Source: Margaritifera margaritifera (Eukaryota; Mollusca; Bivalvia; Unionida; Margaritiferidae). From it: DNA of 64,000 nt. The translations under genes were made by a program, and so were the position numbers. Location: positions 1,268,501 to 1,332,500 of the forward strand of contig JAQPZY010001415.1 of assembly GCA_029931535.1 (NCBI GenBank), written 5' to 3'. The notes beneath the pieces were generated by a model. The model was not told where the DNA came from, ran no database searches, and saw only the letters and a program-made list of their open reading frames with translations. Position 1 is the first letter of the stretch, and each line of letters starts with the position of its first letter. Positions 12,388 to 23,782 of this stretch are shown here, piece after piece.

Positions 12388-13031
12388 CCATAAGCAATCT
12401 CTAATATTTCCAGTTCAAAGGGCTACAAAATTGAATTACATCTTGTTGATCAGTGTCATCATATTATTCCGATACAAATCATTTAACTACATTTGACACG
12501 TTCCACCAATCCCACCAAATGTGCAGTTTTGAGTAAAAGTACACATACAATAATTCATTTCAACGCTATATCTGAAACTATTATATAAACCACGGTTGTG
12601 CCATACAGTGTGTGCCATTTCCTCTTCTAATTATATAGATTAATATGTGGAATGTGTTCGCCTATTGCAAAAAATAAAGTATTTTGTGATACAATTTATA
12701 ACATTATAAATTATTGTAACCATATGTAGTAAAAATTAAGTATACAAAGAATACTTAAGATAAAGCTAGTGTTTCTTTTTCTTTTCTTATCTTCTTGTGC
12801 GGGCACCTTTATGAGGTAGAAACGATCTGCGGTGCACATAGATCTTCAGTACGAGATGACACTCCTTCGTGAACGAGGAAACACGACTTATGAAATCAAT
12901 AAATACATGTTCTCACGATACCCGCTTTAAAACTAGACAGGTATAGATAAGTTTTGGACAAGGAAGAGAAAATAAATCCACGTGACTCAACCCCGTTTTG
13001 AATTGTTCAAAGGGTTAGGTCTTATGTTAGA

Positions 13032-13033
<2 letters not shown>
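12388..13033. other. Intergenic, no gene seen
   Basis: No supported feature between the inverted repeat and the (TG)n tract. Confidence 0.45.

Positions 13034-13091
<58 letters not shown>
13034..13091. repeat. (TG)n microsatellite
   Basis: About 58 bases of uninterrupted TG, a tract able to adopt Z-DNA. Confidence 0.97.
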
Positions 13092-13093
<2 letters not shown>

Positions 13094-13447
13094 ACGTGAG
13101 TCATAATACCGCTGTCTATCTATAAGTTTACAGACAGTGGTGATGGTGATTCTGGTGATGATAATAACATCAATGATCGCGACAGCAACTACAATAATAC
13201 AGTTGTTACTATTCCCATATTTCTAAATTTATATATATATATAATATTTATATATATAATATTTCGAAATCTGCATACAAGTATAGATGAACCAACAAGA
13301 CCTGTCCATTAGAACTTTTTATTCACATGAAATCATTGCTAGGTCGCAAGTAGGCGCTTTATTAAATTTGCTGTATGTAAAGGCATAAAACATTTGGTTG
13401 TACGGCTGTACTTTCTGATTATCCACGAGAAACAATTGTGCGGCGCA

Positions 13448-13543
13448 ATGTATGTATGTATGTATGTATGTATGTATGTATGTATGTATGTATGTATGTA
13501 TGTAGGTAGGTAGGTAGGTACATATTTGGGTAGGTATGTAGGG

Positions 13544-13574
<31 letters not shown>

Positions 13575-13672
13575 TGTATGTATGTATGTATGTATGTATG
13601 TATGTATGTATGTATGTAGGCATTATGTAGGTAGGTACTTGGGTAGATATGTAGGGATATGTATGTATGTAA
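13448..13672. repeat. (ATGT)n / (AGGT)n compound microsatellite
   Basis: Long tetranucleotide runs of TATG with interspersed TAGG blocks. On the minus strand they read as Ile-His-Thr-Tyr repeats within a 181-residue frame, which is an artefact. The run abuts 'gcgttttacggcacctcagc' (from about 13674), the reverse complement of a SINE-type 3' tail, so it probably grew from a retroelement tail. Confidence 0.95.
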
Positions 13673-13673
13673 T

Positions 13674-13705
13674 AGCGTTTTACGGCACCTCAGCACAATA
13701 CTAAG
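13674..13705 (-). mobile_element. SINE 3'-tail fragment
   Basis: Minus strand reads 'gtgctgaggtgccgtaaaac' and is followed directly by the (ACAT)n tract. The same 'gtgccgttaaaa' phrase ends other SINE copies in the window, and a similar fragment occurs at about 14309-14345. Confidence 0.5.
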
Positions 13706-13989
13706 GAGGAAAGTTCGAAAAATGTAAAAATGGATTGCCATCAAAATTAGGCAGAAAAAACCTTCCAAACAAATATAAACATGAAGTACAAGAAAATAAC
13801 ATCTAAAACGTAAAAATGTTAAAATTCTGTAAAATGTATATAAAATTAAAGTTAAAGGTAACACATGTAAAATCTTTAAAACATACGGTCAAAATTTGGT
13901 ATATCAACCATCAACCGCATTCCCTCAAAAATTCTAAGATTTTCTAGGGTAGGTAGGTAGGTAGGTGGGAAGGTACTGTGATAGGTAAG

Positions 13990-13990
<1 letters not shown>

Positions 13991-14057
<67 letters not shown>

Positions 14058-14058
14058 T
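13991..14058. repeat. (GA)n microsatellite with GAAA interruptions
   Basis: GA run broken by three GAAA steps, preceded by a short TAGG run at about 13949-13965. Confidence 0.95.
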
Positions 14059-14537
14059 TGGACGAGAAATTAATGTTTTTATTTAGGTTTTAAAAGTTGC
14101 ATTTCCTTAGCAAAAGACAAGTTTTATTGAATGAATTCTTTACATTTTATCTAATTATCCATTTAGTTCCACTTTCAAAAGCATTTATAAAAACACTGCA
14201 CAACGGAGTTTTAAAAATAAGTTACTAAATAATCGATATGTCGATCGCCAAGCCAAATATAATACCACGAGCACATGTTTTCAATGGAATTATATGTGTG
14301 CACAAATAGGGTTTAACGGCATATCAGCATAATCCTAGTTACGTAGTGCCGAGGAAATGTAGACAGCCCCAAAAAGGCACACAAAACAAAAATAAAGGCA
14401 AACATTTTTTAAATCCTTAAAATACAAATGCATTCTTTTTTATTTATATAAATCTCCCTTAAAATGCCCAAGACCTTAGAACTAATACCATCACTGGCTG
14501 TATGCTAGGGTCAAACGATTACCTATATTAGTCACCG

Positions 14538-14634
14538 CTTACGACACGCAGGATGGCTTATTGGTCTGTATCTTACGACGCAGGATGGCTTATTGGTCTG
14601 TATCTTACGACGCAGGATGGCGTATTGGTCCGAT
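14538..14634. repeat. 32-bp tandem repeat, 3 units
   Basis: Units beginning 'cttacgacgcaggatggc' and continuing 'ttattggtctgtat' recur at 14538, 14571 and 14603. The first unit has a 2-bp insertion and the last has substitutions. Confidence 0.93.
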
Positions 14635-15317
14635 TCTGTAGTCCAGACACCGCAGTGGGATAGGGTAAAAGTATCGCAAACATCACGCTCAGTGGTGAGA
14701 GTGAGGTTCCGACGAAATGAAGGAGTAATGTTTCCTTCGACCATAACAACCTGTCTGTATGACACAAAAGTATAAGATTCATGAGGGGTTTGTCTACAGG
14801 TAATGTATGTATTAGTCTTCACGTGCTTTCATCGCATGGTCTGGGCAAATCGCATCCGTATCCAGAATGCAATGGTTACCATTATGTATGATACCAACAT
14901 AAAAAGGTCCCACTACTAAGTGCAAAGTGTAACCAACGAGGAAACAATAATCAGGGCTGATGTAACAATATAAAGTCTTATTTGATGAAATCCTATAAAA
15001 GGAATGGATTTTGTGTCTTTCAATAAGGCGAACATAATCAGACAAATTGTTTGATAAGTACTGGACTCATTTCAAAGGTATGAGCCAAGAATACATTTTC
15101 TTAAAAGCCACATTATTGTTGAAAATGGCTATTATGAACTGTTTTTAACATTAAAATGATGGAACAAGAGTCTTTCGAAGGGATTGACGCTCTACTGTCC
15201 AAAACGATTTTCAAGAAAGCAAAGACCATTCCTTCTTTTTAACTGCTGAGTGTTGAAATCACGTGTACCATTTTTTGAGCAATTACAAGATTAATAAATA
15301 TTTAAATCAAGGTTAAA
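14635..15317. other. Unassigned; one protein-like minus frame
   Basis: A 77-residue minus-strand frame (14812-15045) with two hydrophobic stretches looks somewhat protein-like but matches no family I know. Nothing else was found. Confidence 0.3.
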
Positions 15318-16300
15318 GGCCTTACGCAGCTTTTGGTGACTTCAAAAAGGCATTTGATAGTATTTACAGAAATGGTTTGTTGTTAAATATTTTAGACAAG
15401 GTGTAAATGACAAAATGTTAACTGTTCTTCGTTCTATTTATAGTGTTGTTAAATCATTTGTTTCACATTGAGGTATTCATAAAGCCTTTTTCGAGTATGG
15501 AGTAGGTTTTATACAATGTGAAGTTTTATCACCTGTACTTTTTTCTTTACTTATTGAAGATCTAGATACATCATTGCAATCCCCGGGATATATCAGTATA
15601 GAGTTAAACGAGTTGTCTTTATATGTTATGATTGCTTGCTGACGATTAACTTTTATTTTCAGATAACATTTAGGGTTTACAAAAGAACGCGGATAATTTG
15701 CATGATTACTGTAATAAATAGATTCTAAATATTAATCTTGACAAAACTAAAGCAATAGTCTTTAAAAAAAGGCGGTTCATTGAGACAAGACGAAGAATGG
15801 AATATAGTCGGGAGTAATATTGATGTTGTTGAAAATTATAATTATCCTGATCTTGTTTTCTCGAGCAATGGAAAATTTTCTAAAGCTGAACAAACAAAGG
15901 CTAATAAAGCACTGAAGGGAATGAAAATGCCTATTTGTAATTTAAAAAATGTTACTTAAATTATAATGAATGTTTTAAATGTTTTGATATATATGTTGTT
16001 CCAGTTTTGAATTACGCATCGGAGGTATGGGGTGTACAAGAAGGGTTTTAAAACATTTGTTAAAAGTAAAATGATCTAATTTTGACGTACGTATATATGG
16101 TGAACTTGAAAAGTATCCCACTTAAATACTAGAGGTTAGTAAAGTTAGTTAAGCACTGGTTTAAAATTTAAAATTCTGCAAATATTATACTTAGTACTGT
16201 ATATAAGCAGTTATATATCAAAAATGAATCAAATAATAGTATTAACTGGGTTACACTCCTAAAAATTACTTTAAACAGGTTTGGTTTTTGTTAAGTGTGG
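15318..16300 (+). pseudogene. Decayed non-LTR retrotransposon reverse transcriptase (LINE)
   Basis: Piecewise translation in shifting frames recovers the reverse transcriptase order: 'AFGDFKKAFDSIYRNGLL' (motif with the first catalytic Asp) near 15325, 'VLSPVLFSLLIEDLD' near 15525, 'LDKTKAIVFKK' near 15738, 'NYLGLVFSSNGKFSKA' near 15835 (thumb-proximal block), 'VLNYASEVWG' near 16005, and a C-terminal 'GELEKYP...INWVTLLKITLNRFGF' region to about 16290. Many stops and frameshifts interrupt it, and the catalytic DD box is not readable. It lacks an endonuclease domain here. It would have copied element RNA into DNA by target-primed reverse transcription; it is now dead. The clade was not assigned. 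Confidence 0.85.
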
Positions 16301-17270
16301 ATGTTACCCGATTCTGTAAATTGCTCCAAGTTTTTTCCAATTTTTTAACAAAGGGATCTTCTGTTCGCTGCGCTTGTGCGCTAAAAATGTTTTGATTTTT
16401 GTATTTTAGTGTTGTATCTCTACACGAGTGGTTTAATGTCAACAAGAAAAGTATACTGCTTCAGCACCAGCATATAATTTTTTTATATTGTTTATTTTAG
16501 TGTCGTTGTATCCCGCTACGAGTGGCTTGGTGCACACAATTATACTGCATGAAACGTTACATATCTATATTACTACTTGCCAATACGTCCGTGCGTGATT
16601 ACTTAACGATTTTATTCGATCCAATGCAATTCAGTGGCCATGCATCGCCTGCAAATTACATAGCGTTACAGACTGTTGATCTTTGGCGTTTATGTCTAGT
16701 TTTTTTTCTAAAAATGGGGATAAATCGTTACATGAGTGTTTTAGCAGGATGGATGAGTATATTCAGATTAAACACTTCCTTTAAAAAAACAAGAAACAAA
16801 CAAATTAACTGTATATGCAGACAAGTAAAACAAAATAAATATAAATCAAGATCTGAACAAGAACGACTATTCGGTAAAAATTATCGATTTGAGAATTAAA
16901 TAAAAGTCAAAAGAATGAGAAAATGTTCACTTTGTATAGGCGATCTACATATCGTTGCCTGAGATGTTGAAATATAAATTTATACTTGTGTCAGAAATTC
17001 AATCATGATACATGATATAGTTATAACATATGATACATTATGAGTCGTATATAAAATAGAATACATTTATATATCATGTATCTTCTAGCCACATTCAGTT
17101 CAGAACATACATATTTACACAAAGAAGAAGTAAGATAATATATTATACAGCAAGAAAACATACTAAAGAAAATGTAAATTTCTAAATTCTCTAAATATAT
17201 GGGCTGGATGGGTTAAAACAACAAAACAAGATCTCACGCGTGGACTACAAACTTTTAAAATTGGAATGTG
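16301..17270. other. Unassigned; one 125-residue frame of no known family
   Basis: The plus-strand frame at 16522-16899 is open for 125 residues, but its composition is that of AT-rich noncoding DNA and no motif or intron support is visible. No other feature was found. Confidence 0.35.
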
Positions 17271-17619
17271 CTGCATGAAATAATGACTTATATAACAGCT
17301 GAGTGAAGATTTAATTAGAGCAAATAGTACTTCATGAAAAAATGACCCATATAACGACTGAGTGAAGATTTAATTAGAGCTAATAGTACTTCACGAAATA
17401 ATGACTTATATAACAGCTGAGTGAAGATTTAATTAGAGCAAATAGTACTGCACGAAATAATGACTTATATAACAGCTGAGTGAAGATTTAATAAGAGCAA
17501 ATAGTACTGCATGAAATAATGACTTATATAACAGCTGAGTGAAGATTTAATTAGAGCTAATAGCACTGCACGAAATAATGACTTATATAACAGCTGAGTG
17601 AAGATGTAATTAGAGCTAA
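17271..17619. repeat. 59-bp satellite array, left part (6 units)
   Basis: Units 'ctgcatgaaataatgactta' followed by 'tataacagctgagtgaagat' start at 17271, 17330, 17389, 17448, 17507 and 17566, all 59 bp apart. The array stops where a LINE begins and resumes after it at about 19052. Confidence 0.95.
17612..17619. other. Candidate target-site duplication, left
   Basis: AGAGCTAA occurs here and again at 19045-19052, flanking the LINE. Similarity may extend to 'tgcatg' near 17632, so the true duplication could be about 20 bp with mutations. Confidence 0.5.
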
Positions 17620-19044
17620 TGATAGTTGCATGTCTTTATCCAGACAACGAGAGTCTCATTTGGATTAGTCTATAATCCACGCCCTTGTGCATCACATCGA
17701 ACTAAGGCTCCTCCCTGAGAGTCAGTGTGGTTTCAGGAAAGGACGAGGGACTACAGGCATGGTGTTTGCCAACTTGTGCACGACATGTATCAATCTGACA
17801 AAAGCATTTGACACAGTCAGCCGTGGAGGCCTTTAGAAGACCATGACAAACTTTGGTTGCAGAGAGAAATTCATCGTGATGGTTCGGCAATTCCATGATG
17901 GCATGCTCGCTCATGTCGTGGACGACGGCGAGCCATCTGAACCATTCCCGGTCACCAATGGAGTCATGCAAGGCTGTGTGTTGGCCCCAACCCTCTTCAG
18001 TATGATGCTCTCTGTCATGCTTACTGACATCAGATACCGGACCGACGGCAAGCTCTTCAATCTGAGGAGACTACAGGCGAAGACGAAATTACAGGATTTG
18101 ACTGTTCGTGATCTACTATTGCTGACGACTGTTCCCTGAATCCTAAATCTGAGTCTGACATGCAACAAAGCGTGGACGATTTCTCTTCAGCTTGTGACAA
18201 TTTCGGTCTCACAATCAGTATCAAGAAGACAGGGTATGCAGCAACCAGCAGCAGGAAAGTCTTTCATAAAGCCCACCATCACAGTAAATGGCCAAACCCT
18301 CTTTGCAGTGGAAAAGTTCACCTATCTCGGCTGCACACTGTCACGTGCAGTCCACATCGATGATGAAACCAACGCCAGAATTGCTAAAGCAAGTGTGGCC
18401 TTTGGCAGTCTACCTGCTTGCGAAACCTGGACGGTGTAAAGACGCCATACCAAGAAGCTGAACTATTTTCACATGGGATGCCTGAGGAAACTGATGAGTA
18501 TAAGATGGCAGTACAGGGTACCAGATACTGAGGTTCTCACACGGGCAGGCATTCCAAGCATCCACACTCTGCTGATGAAATCACAGTTGAGATGGGCAGG
18601 CCATGTCACCAGGATGTAAGAAGAGCGATTACCAAAGAAGATCTTCTACGGCGAGCTGAAGGAGGGAAAGCAATATCAGGGTGGTCAGAAGAAACGCTTC
18701 AAAGATTCCCTCAAGTCATCCTTGAAACACTTCAACACTGACTCTGAGTCTTGGCAAGATCTCGCACAGGATCGCTCCATCTGGCGCAGTCTCATCTATA
18801 CTGAAGCTACAGACTTTGAACGTCGGAGGATTGCAGAGATAGTGCAGAAGCGCGAGCAGCGTAAATCTCAGAACCGCAGCACGTCCTCTATTGATCAAGC
18901 AAACCCAAGCAGCGTCTCCTGTCAAGTGTGCCACAAACAGTTCAGAGCACGAAATGGGTTGATCAGCCACTCACGTACTCACAAAAACCATACCAGTTAG
19001 TGATGTCATGGTCATCTTCGAACTAGAAGGACGAACAACAAACA
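17620..19044 (+). pseudogene. 5'-truncated LINE: RT C-terminal half plus C2H2 zinc finger
   Basis: Translation in several frames gives a reverse transcriptase: 'LLPESQCGFRKGRGTTGMVF' near 17700, 'LTKAFDTVSRGGL' near 17795, 'GVMQGCVLAPTLFSMML' near 17960, 'ADDCSL' (catalytic Asp pair) near 18124, 'FTYLGCTLS' near 18318, 'LRWAGHVTRM' near 18590, 'FKDSLKSSL' near 18700, then a terminal zinc finger of pattern C-x2-C-x12-H-x3-H starting near 18920. A stop sits near 17836, frameshifts near 18115 and 18235, and about 30 residues seem deleted between 'VAFGSL' and 'ACETWTV' near 18408. The last 92 residues (18722-19000) remain open. Endonuclease and N-terminal parts are absent, as in 5' truncation. 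The 3' end is 'gacgaacaacaaac', an A-rich tail. GC content is higher than the surroundings. Confidence 0.9.
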
Positions 19045-19051
19045 AGAGCTA

Positions 19052-19370
19052 AAGGTACTGCATGAAATAATGACTTGTATAATGACTCTGTGAAGATCTC
19101 ATTAGAGCCAATTGTGCTACATGAAATAATAACCTATATAACGACTGAGTGAAGATCTAATTAGAGCTAATAGTACTGCATGAAATAATGACCAATATAA
19201 CGAGTGAGTGAAGATCTAATTAGACTCATTAATGCAAATATTACTGGATGAAATAATGACTTGTATAATGACTGAGTGAAGATCTAATTAGAGACAATAG
19301 TGCTGCATGAAATAATGACTGTATAATGAAATTGAGCGAAGATATTTATTAGAGCCAAAAGCGACAATTA
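19052..19370. repeat. 59-bp satellite array, right part (about 5 units)
   Basis: The units 'ctgcatgaaataatgac' and 'gagtgaagatctaattagag' resume directly after the LINE. These units are more diverged than those on the left (for example 'aagatctaatt' in place of 'aagatttaatt'). Confidence 0.93.
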
Positions 19371-19822
19371 GGATGATTTCATGCCAATCTAACATTGCTT
19401 AATCACCAGAATTTGTGCAGCACTTGGACTATCTGAAAGCCAACTCCTAATTATACATTTTGAACTCCAACATCAATTAATTCCAATCCACCCTGCTAAA
19501 ACACCATGTAACAAATACTCTATCTATCTATCTGTAGTGCTCGTCAATACCCCGTACATACACTCTTAAGACCTAAATATTCATGAGTCTGTTCTATTTG
19601 ACTTCTAAGTATGTATCCATCCATCCATACATTTATTCATCATTCAATCTGTACACAATTATTACATTGGACCTTGTGTCATCTCTTTCCCCACCCACCC
19701 CATCATCTCTAAAAGCGTCAGGTGTGGCAGATGGATTGGCTGTCTAATGCCTTTTCTACACAAGAAATCTTAGATCATTCATATAAGAAATTTCAAACAT
19801 TTAAGTCAAAACTTGTTATCAT

Positions 19823-19906
19823 CATAATCATCATCATCATCATTTTATTATTATTATCATTATCATTATTATTATCGTTATCATTATTATTATTATTATT
19901 ATTATC
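19823..19906. repeat. (ATC)n/(ATT)n microsatellite
   Basis: Mixed trinucleotide run of ATC, ATT and related steps, giving Ile/Leu homopolymer frames that are artefacts. Confidence 0.95.
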
Positions 19907-20029
19907 TAAGAGCAGCTGTTGATATGGTGACTCTTGGCCCAGGAGACAGATGTGAAGATATATTTCGCCCTCATTTCGAATTTTAAAATATACCAGTTTA
20001 AAAATAATGACAGGATGACATTGATACTG

Positions 20030-20101
20030 GAAAACAAATGACAGTGTCGGTCAGTCGGACATCGTGAAAACAAATGACAGTGTCGGTCAGTTTGACATCG
20101 T
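20030..20101. repeat. 36-bp direct repeat, 2 units
   Basis: 'gaaaacaaatgacagtgtcg' plus 'gtcagtcggacatcgt' is repeated once with two changes at exact 36-bp spacing. Confidence 0.92.
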
Positions 20102-21315
20102 GAATAGTATGCATTGTCTATATTTTTCACAGGCAAATACAAAAATAAACTTCGTGCGAAAGATTAAAAAATGAAACAACAAAATCTTTTCTTTCCTGAA
20201 ATAAATTGATCACATCGTAAAATGTTTATCACTTTAAGGAAATATATTGTGCTTTCTTTTGCGTGCATTGATGTCCCGTCAATATCCAAGATTGTGGATT
20301 GACTGTCAAACCTGCCTTAAAGATCACGTGGTATTACATAATCTCGTCTTGAAGGGTCAATTTCTGTGGGTCCTTTATATCAAATTACAACATAATTAAA
20401 CTCATTTACACAGACATCTGTCCTAGTGGGTCACTTTTTTCATTTGGATGGTGTTACTTAACACATCTTTGGCTGTATTTGACAAACGTATTCACGTGTA
20501 CCACGAGAAACAAGAGATCACGAATTATTGTTATCCAAAACAGGAGAAAGGCAGCAATTGTGTAATTGTACTGCTGAGTGAGTCTGTATGAATGTTTGCA
20601 ATTGGAACATTAGATTAAAGTGATATTTTGAGTTTTATGTCACAGAAACGGTCCTGGAATTTGAATAATCTGTAGGGGCGGGGTTACGGGGGTGGGGGTG
20701 GAGAGATGTAGATGTCAGGAAATTCGGTATCATCATCATAATCAAAACCTGTCGTCCAATTAATGAAGACGATGTAAATGAAAACGTTTAGGTCGTACTT
20801 GATTAAAATACAAGAGTTTGTTTTGCAAAGGTGGGAGGGGAGGAAGACGAGAGGCGGTGATGATATACATGTACTGCTGTACCGTGCAAGTCAGTCTTTA
20901 AGACAACACGTCAATGCTATGATGTGGTACCACTTACCCCCACACAACTTTGCCTTATTATATTCGCATTTTCAATATATTTGGTGTATTGCTTTTAACA
21001 AAATATAAATTATGAAATTTCTGAACACATTTTTGTTTTTGAATATTTAAAGGAAAGGTTATTGACATCGTTTAAAATCTTACCTTACAAACTGCTCAGC
21101 AATTCAAGGAAATGTAGTACTTTGCTGCTTGCAATGTGTGAGTCTTTAGTTGGAAACACTGGCGAGACGAATGATGAGATAGTCATGAGTATTGACTTAA
21201 GTTTACAGGCGTGCAGGAACCTGATTTGTTAACTAAATGGGTTATCTCCATTCAGATGTCTAGGTAGGTCATATGCCCGATCACATGGGTGCACATCTTT
21301 AACCTGATTTGTGTT

Positions 21316-21432
21316 ATGGTCTCCCCACTTGGATAGGTCAATATCTGGTATGAGATGGTCTCACCACTTGGATAGGTCAATATCTGGAATGAGATGGTCT
21401 CACCACTTGGATAGGTCAATATCTGGTATGAG
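21316..21432. repeat. 39-bp tandem repeat, 3 units (copy A only)
   Basis: 'atggtctcaccacttggata' plus 'ggtcaatatctggtatgag' repeats at exact 39-bp spacing. Copy B has one unit at about 41434. Confidence 0.94.
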
Positions 21433-21902
21433 ATGGGATCAAAACTTGGTCGTCTTAAAAGTGTTATCCATAAGGCAACTCGTGTTAACGTCGTGTGCTG
21501 TATAACAATATATATGAGTTATGTGAATTGGATACAATTTATACAACTTTTGTTGATTCGATACCGACTGTTATATCAATCTACATACACATTTAAACTG
21601 TCCTGCGACAATCTGGTGTAGGAAAACAATAGGGGCAACTCATACTTGATAACTTAGGACCGTAGTTTATGCTGGGTGTAATTGATACTAGTAATTCTTT
21701 ACAGTAATAACTTATTATTAATATTGTCTCATCTCAACAAATGTAAACGGTACACAACGAGGAACTGATGTCTTTTAGGAGCTACCATAAGCGTGAGTTC
21801 ATTACAGAACATTGAAAGTGCATTTAATTTCAATTATATAAACTTCATGTTCACCAGCATTCTTTATATTAATTGCTGTCTATTTTCTTTTTCTTTTTGT
21901 AG

Positions 21903-22031
21903 GATGCATGGACGACATAGTAGTTCTAAATTGTGCAAAACAATTATTGTCTTCAGTATAAATGTATGTACTGAAATGCCATTTCCCGCGCAATGCAGAA
22001 AATGTTCGTGCAAAATGTGTTTATCAACCTA
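21903..22031 (+). other. Block identical between both copies; candidate exon
   Basis: The 129 nt from just after a strong acceptor-like tract (ttttctttttctttttgtag, ending at 21902) to 'atcaacctaa' match copy B (41941-42069) without a difference, whereas flanks show scattered changes. One frame gives a 43-residue peptide ending in the Cys-rich stretch 'PAQCRKCSCKMCLST' and a stop. No donor follows. It may be a terminal exon, a noncoding functional element, or chance in a young duplication. Confidence 0.3.
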
Positions 22032-22966
22032 AGTGATACTTTCCTTCTGATCTGCTTGCTCACGTGCCATTGCACCTTGCTGAGCGAATGGGTTTAGTTT
22101 CATGGAAAACATTGTTCTGAAGCCGTAAGCATTGAGTCAATACATCACGCTTAACGTACTTTTTCCGTTTGTCGATGTTTAGTCAAAGCTGCCTTTAATG
22201 CAGATAAAGACCGTGGTACGTTTAGTTAGCAGTGAGCAGTAACGAGCAGTATACTGCTCTCCATTGCAGGTGGTTTATTAGTGACAATTAATGAATTTTT
22301 GTATTGGGCAGGTGACAATCACAGGTTGAAAGGGTGTACGACGAATCAAATTTTAACGTCACGAATGAAAAACAGGTCTAGCAGAGAATATATGTGAAAC
22401 ATGTAATGTTTGAGATCGAAAAATAGTATCTGAATTTAGATAACGGTCATTTAGGGAAGAGAACAAGTATATTGTTTGATGGAAACATCAGAGTCACTGC
22501 AAAAGCCCATCATTGATGTGTAGAATGGCATCATGCTTAACGAGTCTCGAAATAAGGTTTGGTTATCTCGCGATTATTCGTCTATCAATTCTGTACTTAC
22601 AATGTACTTATGCTAAATATTTCTTTTGATTTAATGTTTGGCATCATATGGAGACATATAACGTTGGAATATAAGAGAATGAATTACAGTATACAAATTA
22701 TTCGTGTATTCTTGAAAATGAGATACCAGTCATATAAGTCAGAAACACACTCAGAATTTACCCACTATTCAGGCAGAACACAATTTAAGACCAATGAAAA
22801 TTAGAAAAATACCAAAGGAGTTGGAACTATTCATATAATTAACTCATATTTCCTGTAGCCATTACATGTTTTGTATGTGCGTTTCTTGATCTGTCCACTC
22901 CTTCATTATTTTATTTTCTTTCTTCCTTCTTCCTTTTTAGTTTTTTTCTTTCTTTCTACATGTCAG

Positions 22967-23032
22967 CCGATAGTCCAGGATGCGTATTTTGCAGGCGTGA
23001 CAAGACATTATTTCAAAACTATTGTATGGCAG
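22967..23032 (+). CDS. Candidate 66-nt internal exon, Cys-rich (copy A)
   Basis: A polypyrimidine tract and 'catgtcag' acceptor precede position 22967, and an 'ag|gtatgg' donor follows 23032. One frame reads 'DSPGCVFCRRDKTLFQNYCM'. Copy B (43000-43065) keeps both splice sites. The only base difference is synonymous in this frame (Asn AAC/AAT) but non-synonymous in the alternative open frame. The C-x2-C ... YC spacing is faintly like netrin/TIMP-type Cys patterns, but that is weak. Neighbouring exons were not found, so the gene is unknown. Confidence 0.3.
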
Positions 23033-23040
23033 GTATGGCC

Positions 23041-23323
23041 TCCTAATAAACTGGTTATGTGTATACTCCTAATAAACTGGGTATGTGTATATTCCTAATA
23101 AAATGGGTATGTGTACACTCCTAATAAACTGGGTATGTGTATACTCCTAATAAACTGGGTATGTGTATACTCGTAATAAACTGGGTATGTGTATACTCCT
23201 AATAAACTGGGTATGTGTATACTCCTAATAAACTGGGTATGTGTATACTCCTAATAAACTGGGTATGTGTATACTCCTAATAAACTGGGTATGTGTATAC
23301 TCCTAATAAACTGGGTATGTGTA
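23041..23323. repeat. 26-bp minisatellite, about 11 units (copy A)
   Basis: 'tcctaataaactgggtatgt' plus 'gtatac' repeats every 26 bp. Copy B has a single unit at about 43082-43107, so this is expansion in A or collapse in B after duplication. Confidence 0.96.
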
Positions 23324-23782
23324 TACCCCTTACCAGCATCCATCTCAACGACTTTTTTGCATGGAATACATGGAAATAGCCTGTGAATACTTTTGCATTG
23401 ACTGTTGACACAATACTAGTTTTTCCACCGAGCCTGAATGATATATGGTGATAGCCTAATGATTCCAAACGGGACATGGTAGATTGTAGATCAGTTCGAT
23501 TCCTAACCAGGTTTAGGGTTCCTAGATGCCCCATACCTTCCTGCACAGGAAGAGTCGCGGGTTTACTTTGACAATGATGACACCCGTATTTCCCCTCGGA
23601 ATGACGCATATCAGATGCTGACTCAATGACACCGAAATTATTATCAATGAATATCCTATATTTAACCATGGTTTCTTCTATTTTGTTCTATGAAGAACAT
23701 TGAAATAAAGTTTGCTAGGTAACAACATTTACTATAACTACCTTCTTGGAAATGTATACATGAATCAGTTGTATACACTTTA

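Larger units (their letters stand above)
19371..21011. other. Intergenic with simple repeats, no gene seen
   Basis: Contains a trinucleotide ATC/ATT tract (19823-19906), a 36-bp direct repeat (20030-20101) and short TATC and CCAT runs near 19520 and 19615. Frames here are low-complexity or random. Confidence 0.5.

Noticed and set aside
13319..13864. 181-residue minus frame rich in Ile-His-Thr-Tyr
   Set aside because: It is a translation of the ATGT tetranucleotide tract with random flanks.
14812..15045. 77-residue minus frame with hydrophobic stretches
   Set aside because: No family match and no splice or promoter context; kept only as a note within the unassigned stretch.
16522..16899. 125-residue plus frame
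   Set aside because: Amino-acid composition matches AT-rich noncoding DNA; no homology, promoter or intron support.
23277..23669. 130-residue minus frame with some protein-like stretches
   Set aside because: Part of it overlaps the 26-bp array, and copy B has a frameshifting extra T in the shared portion; no motif was recognised.
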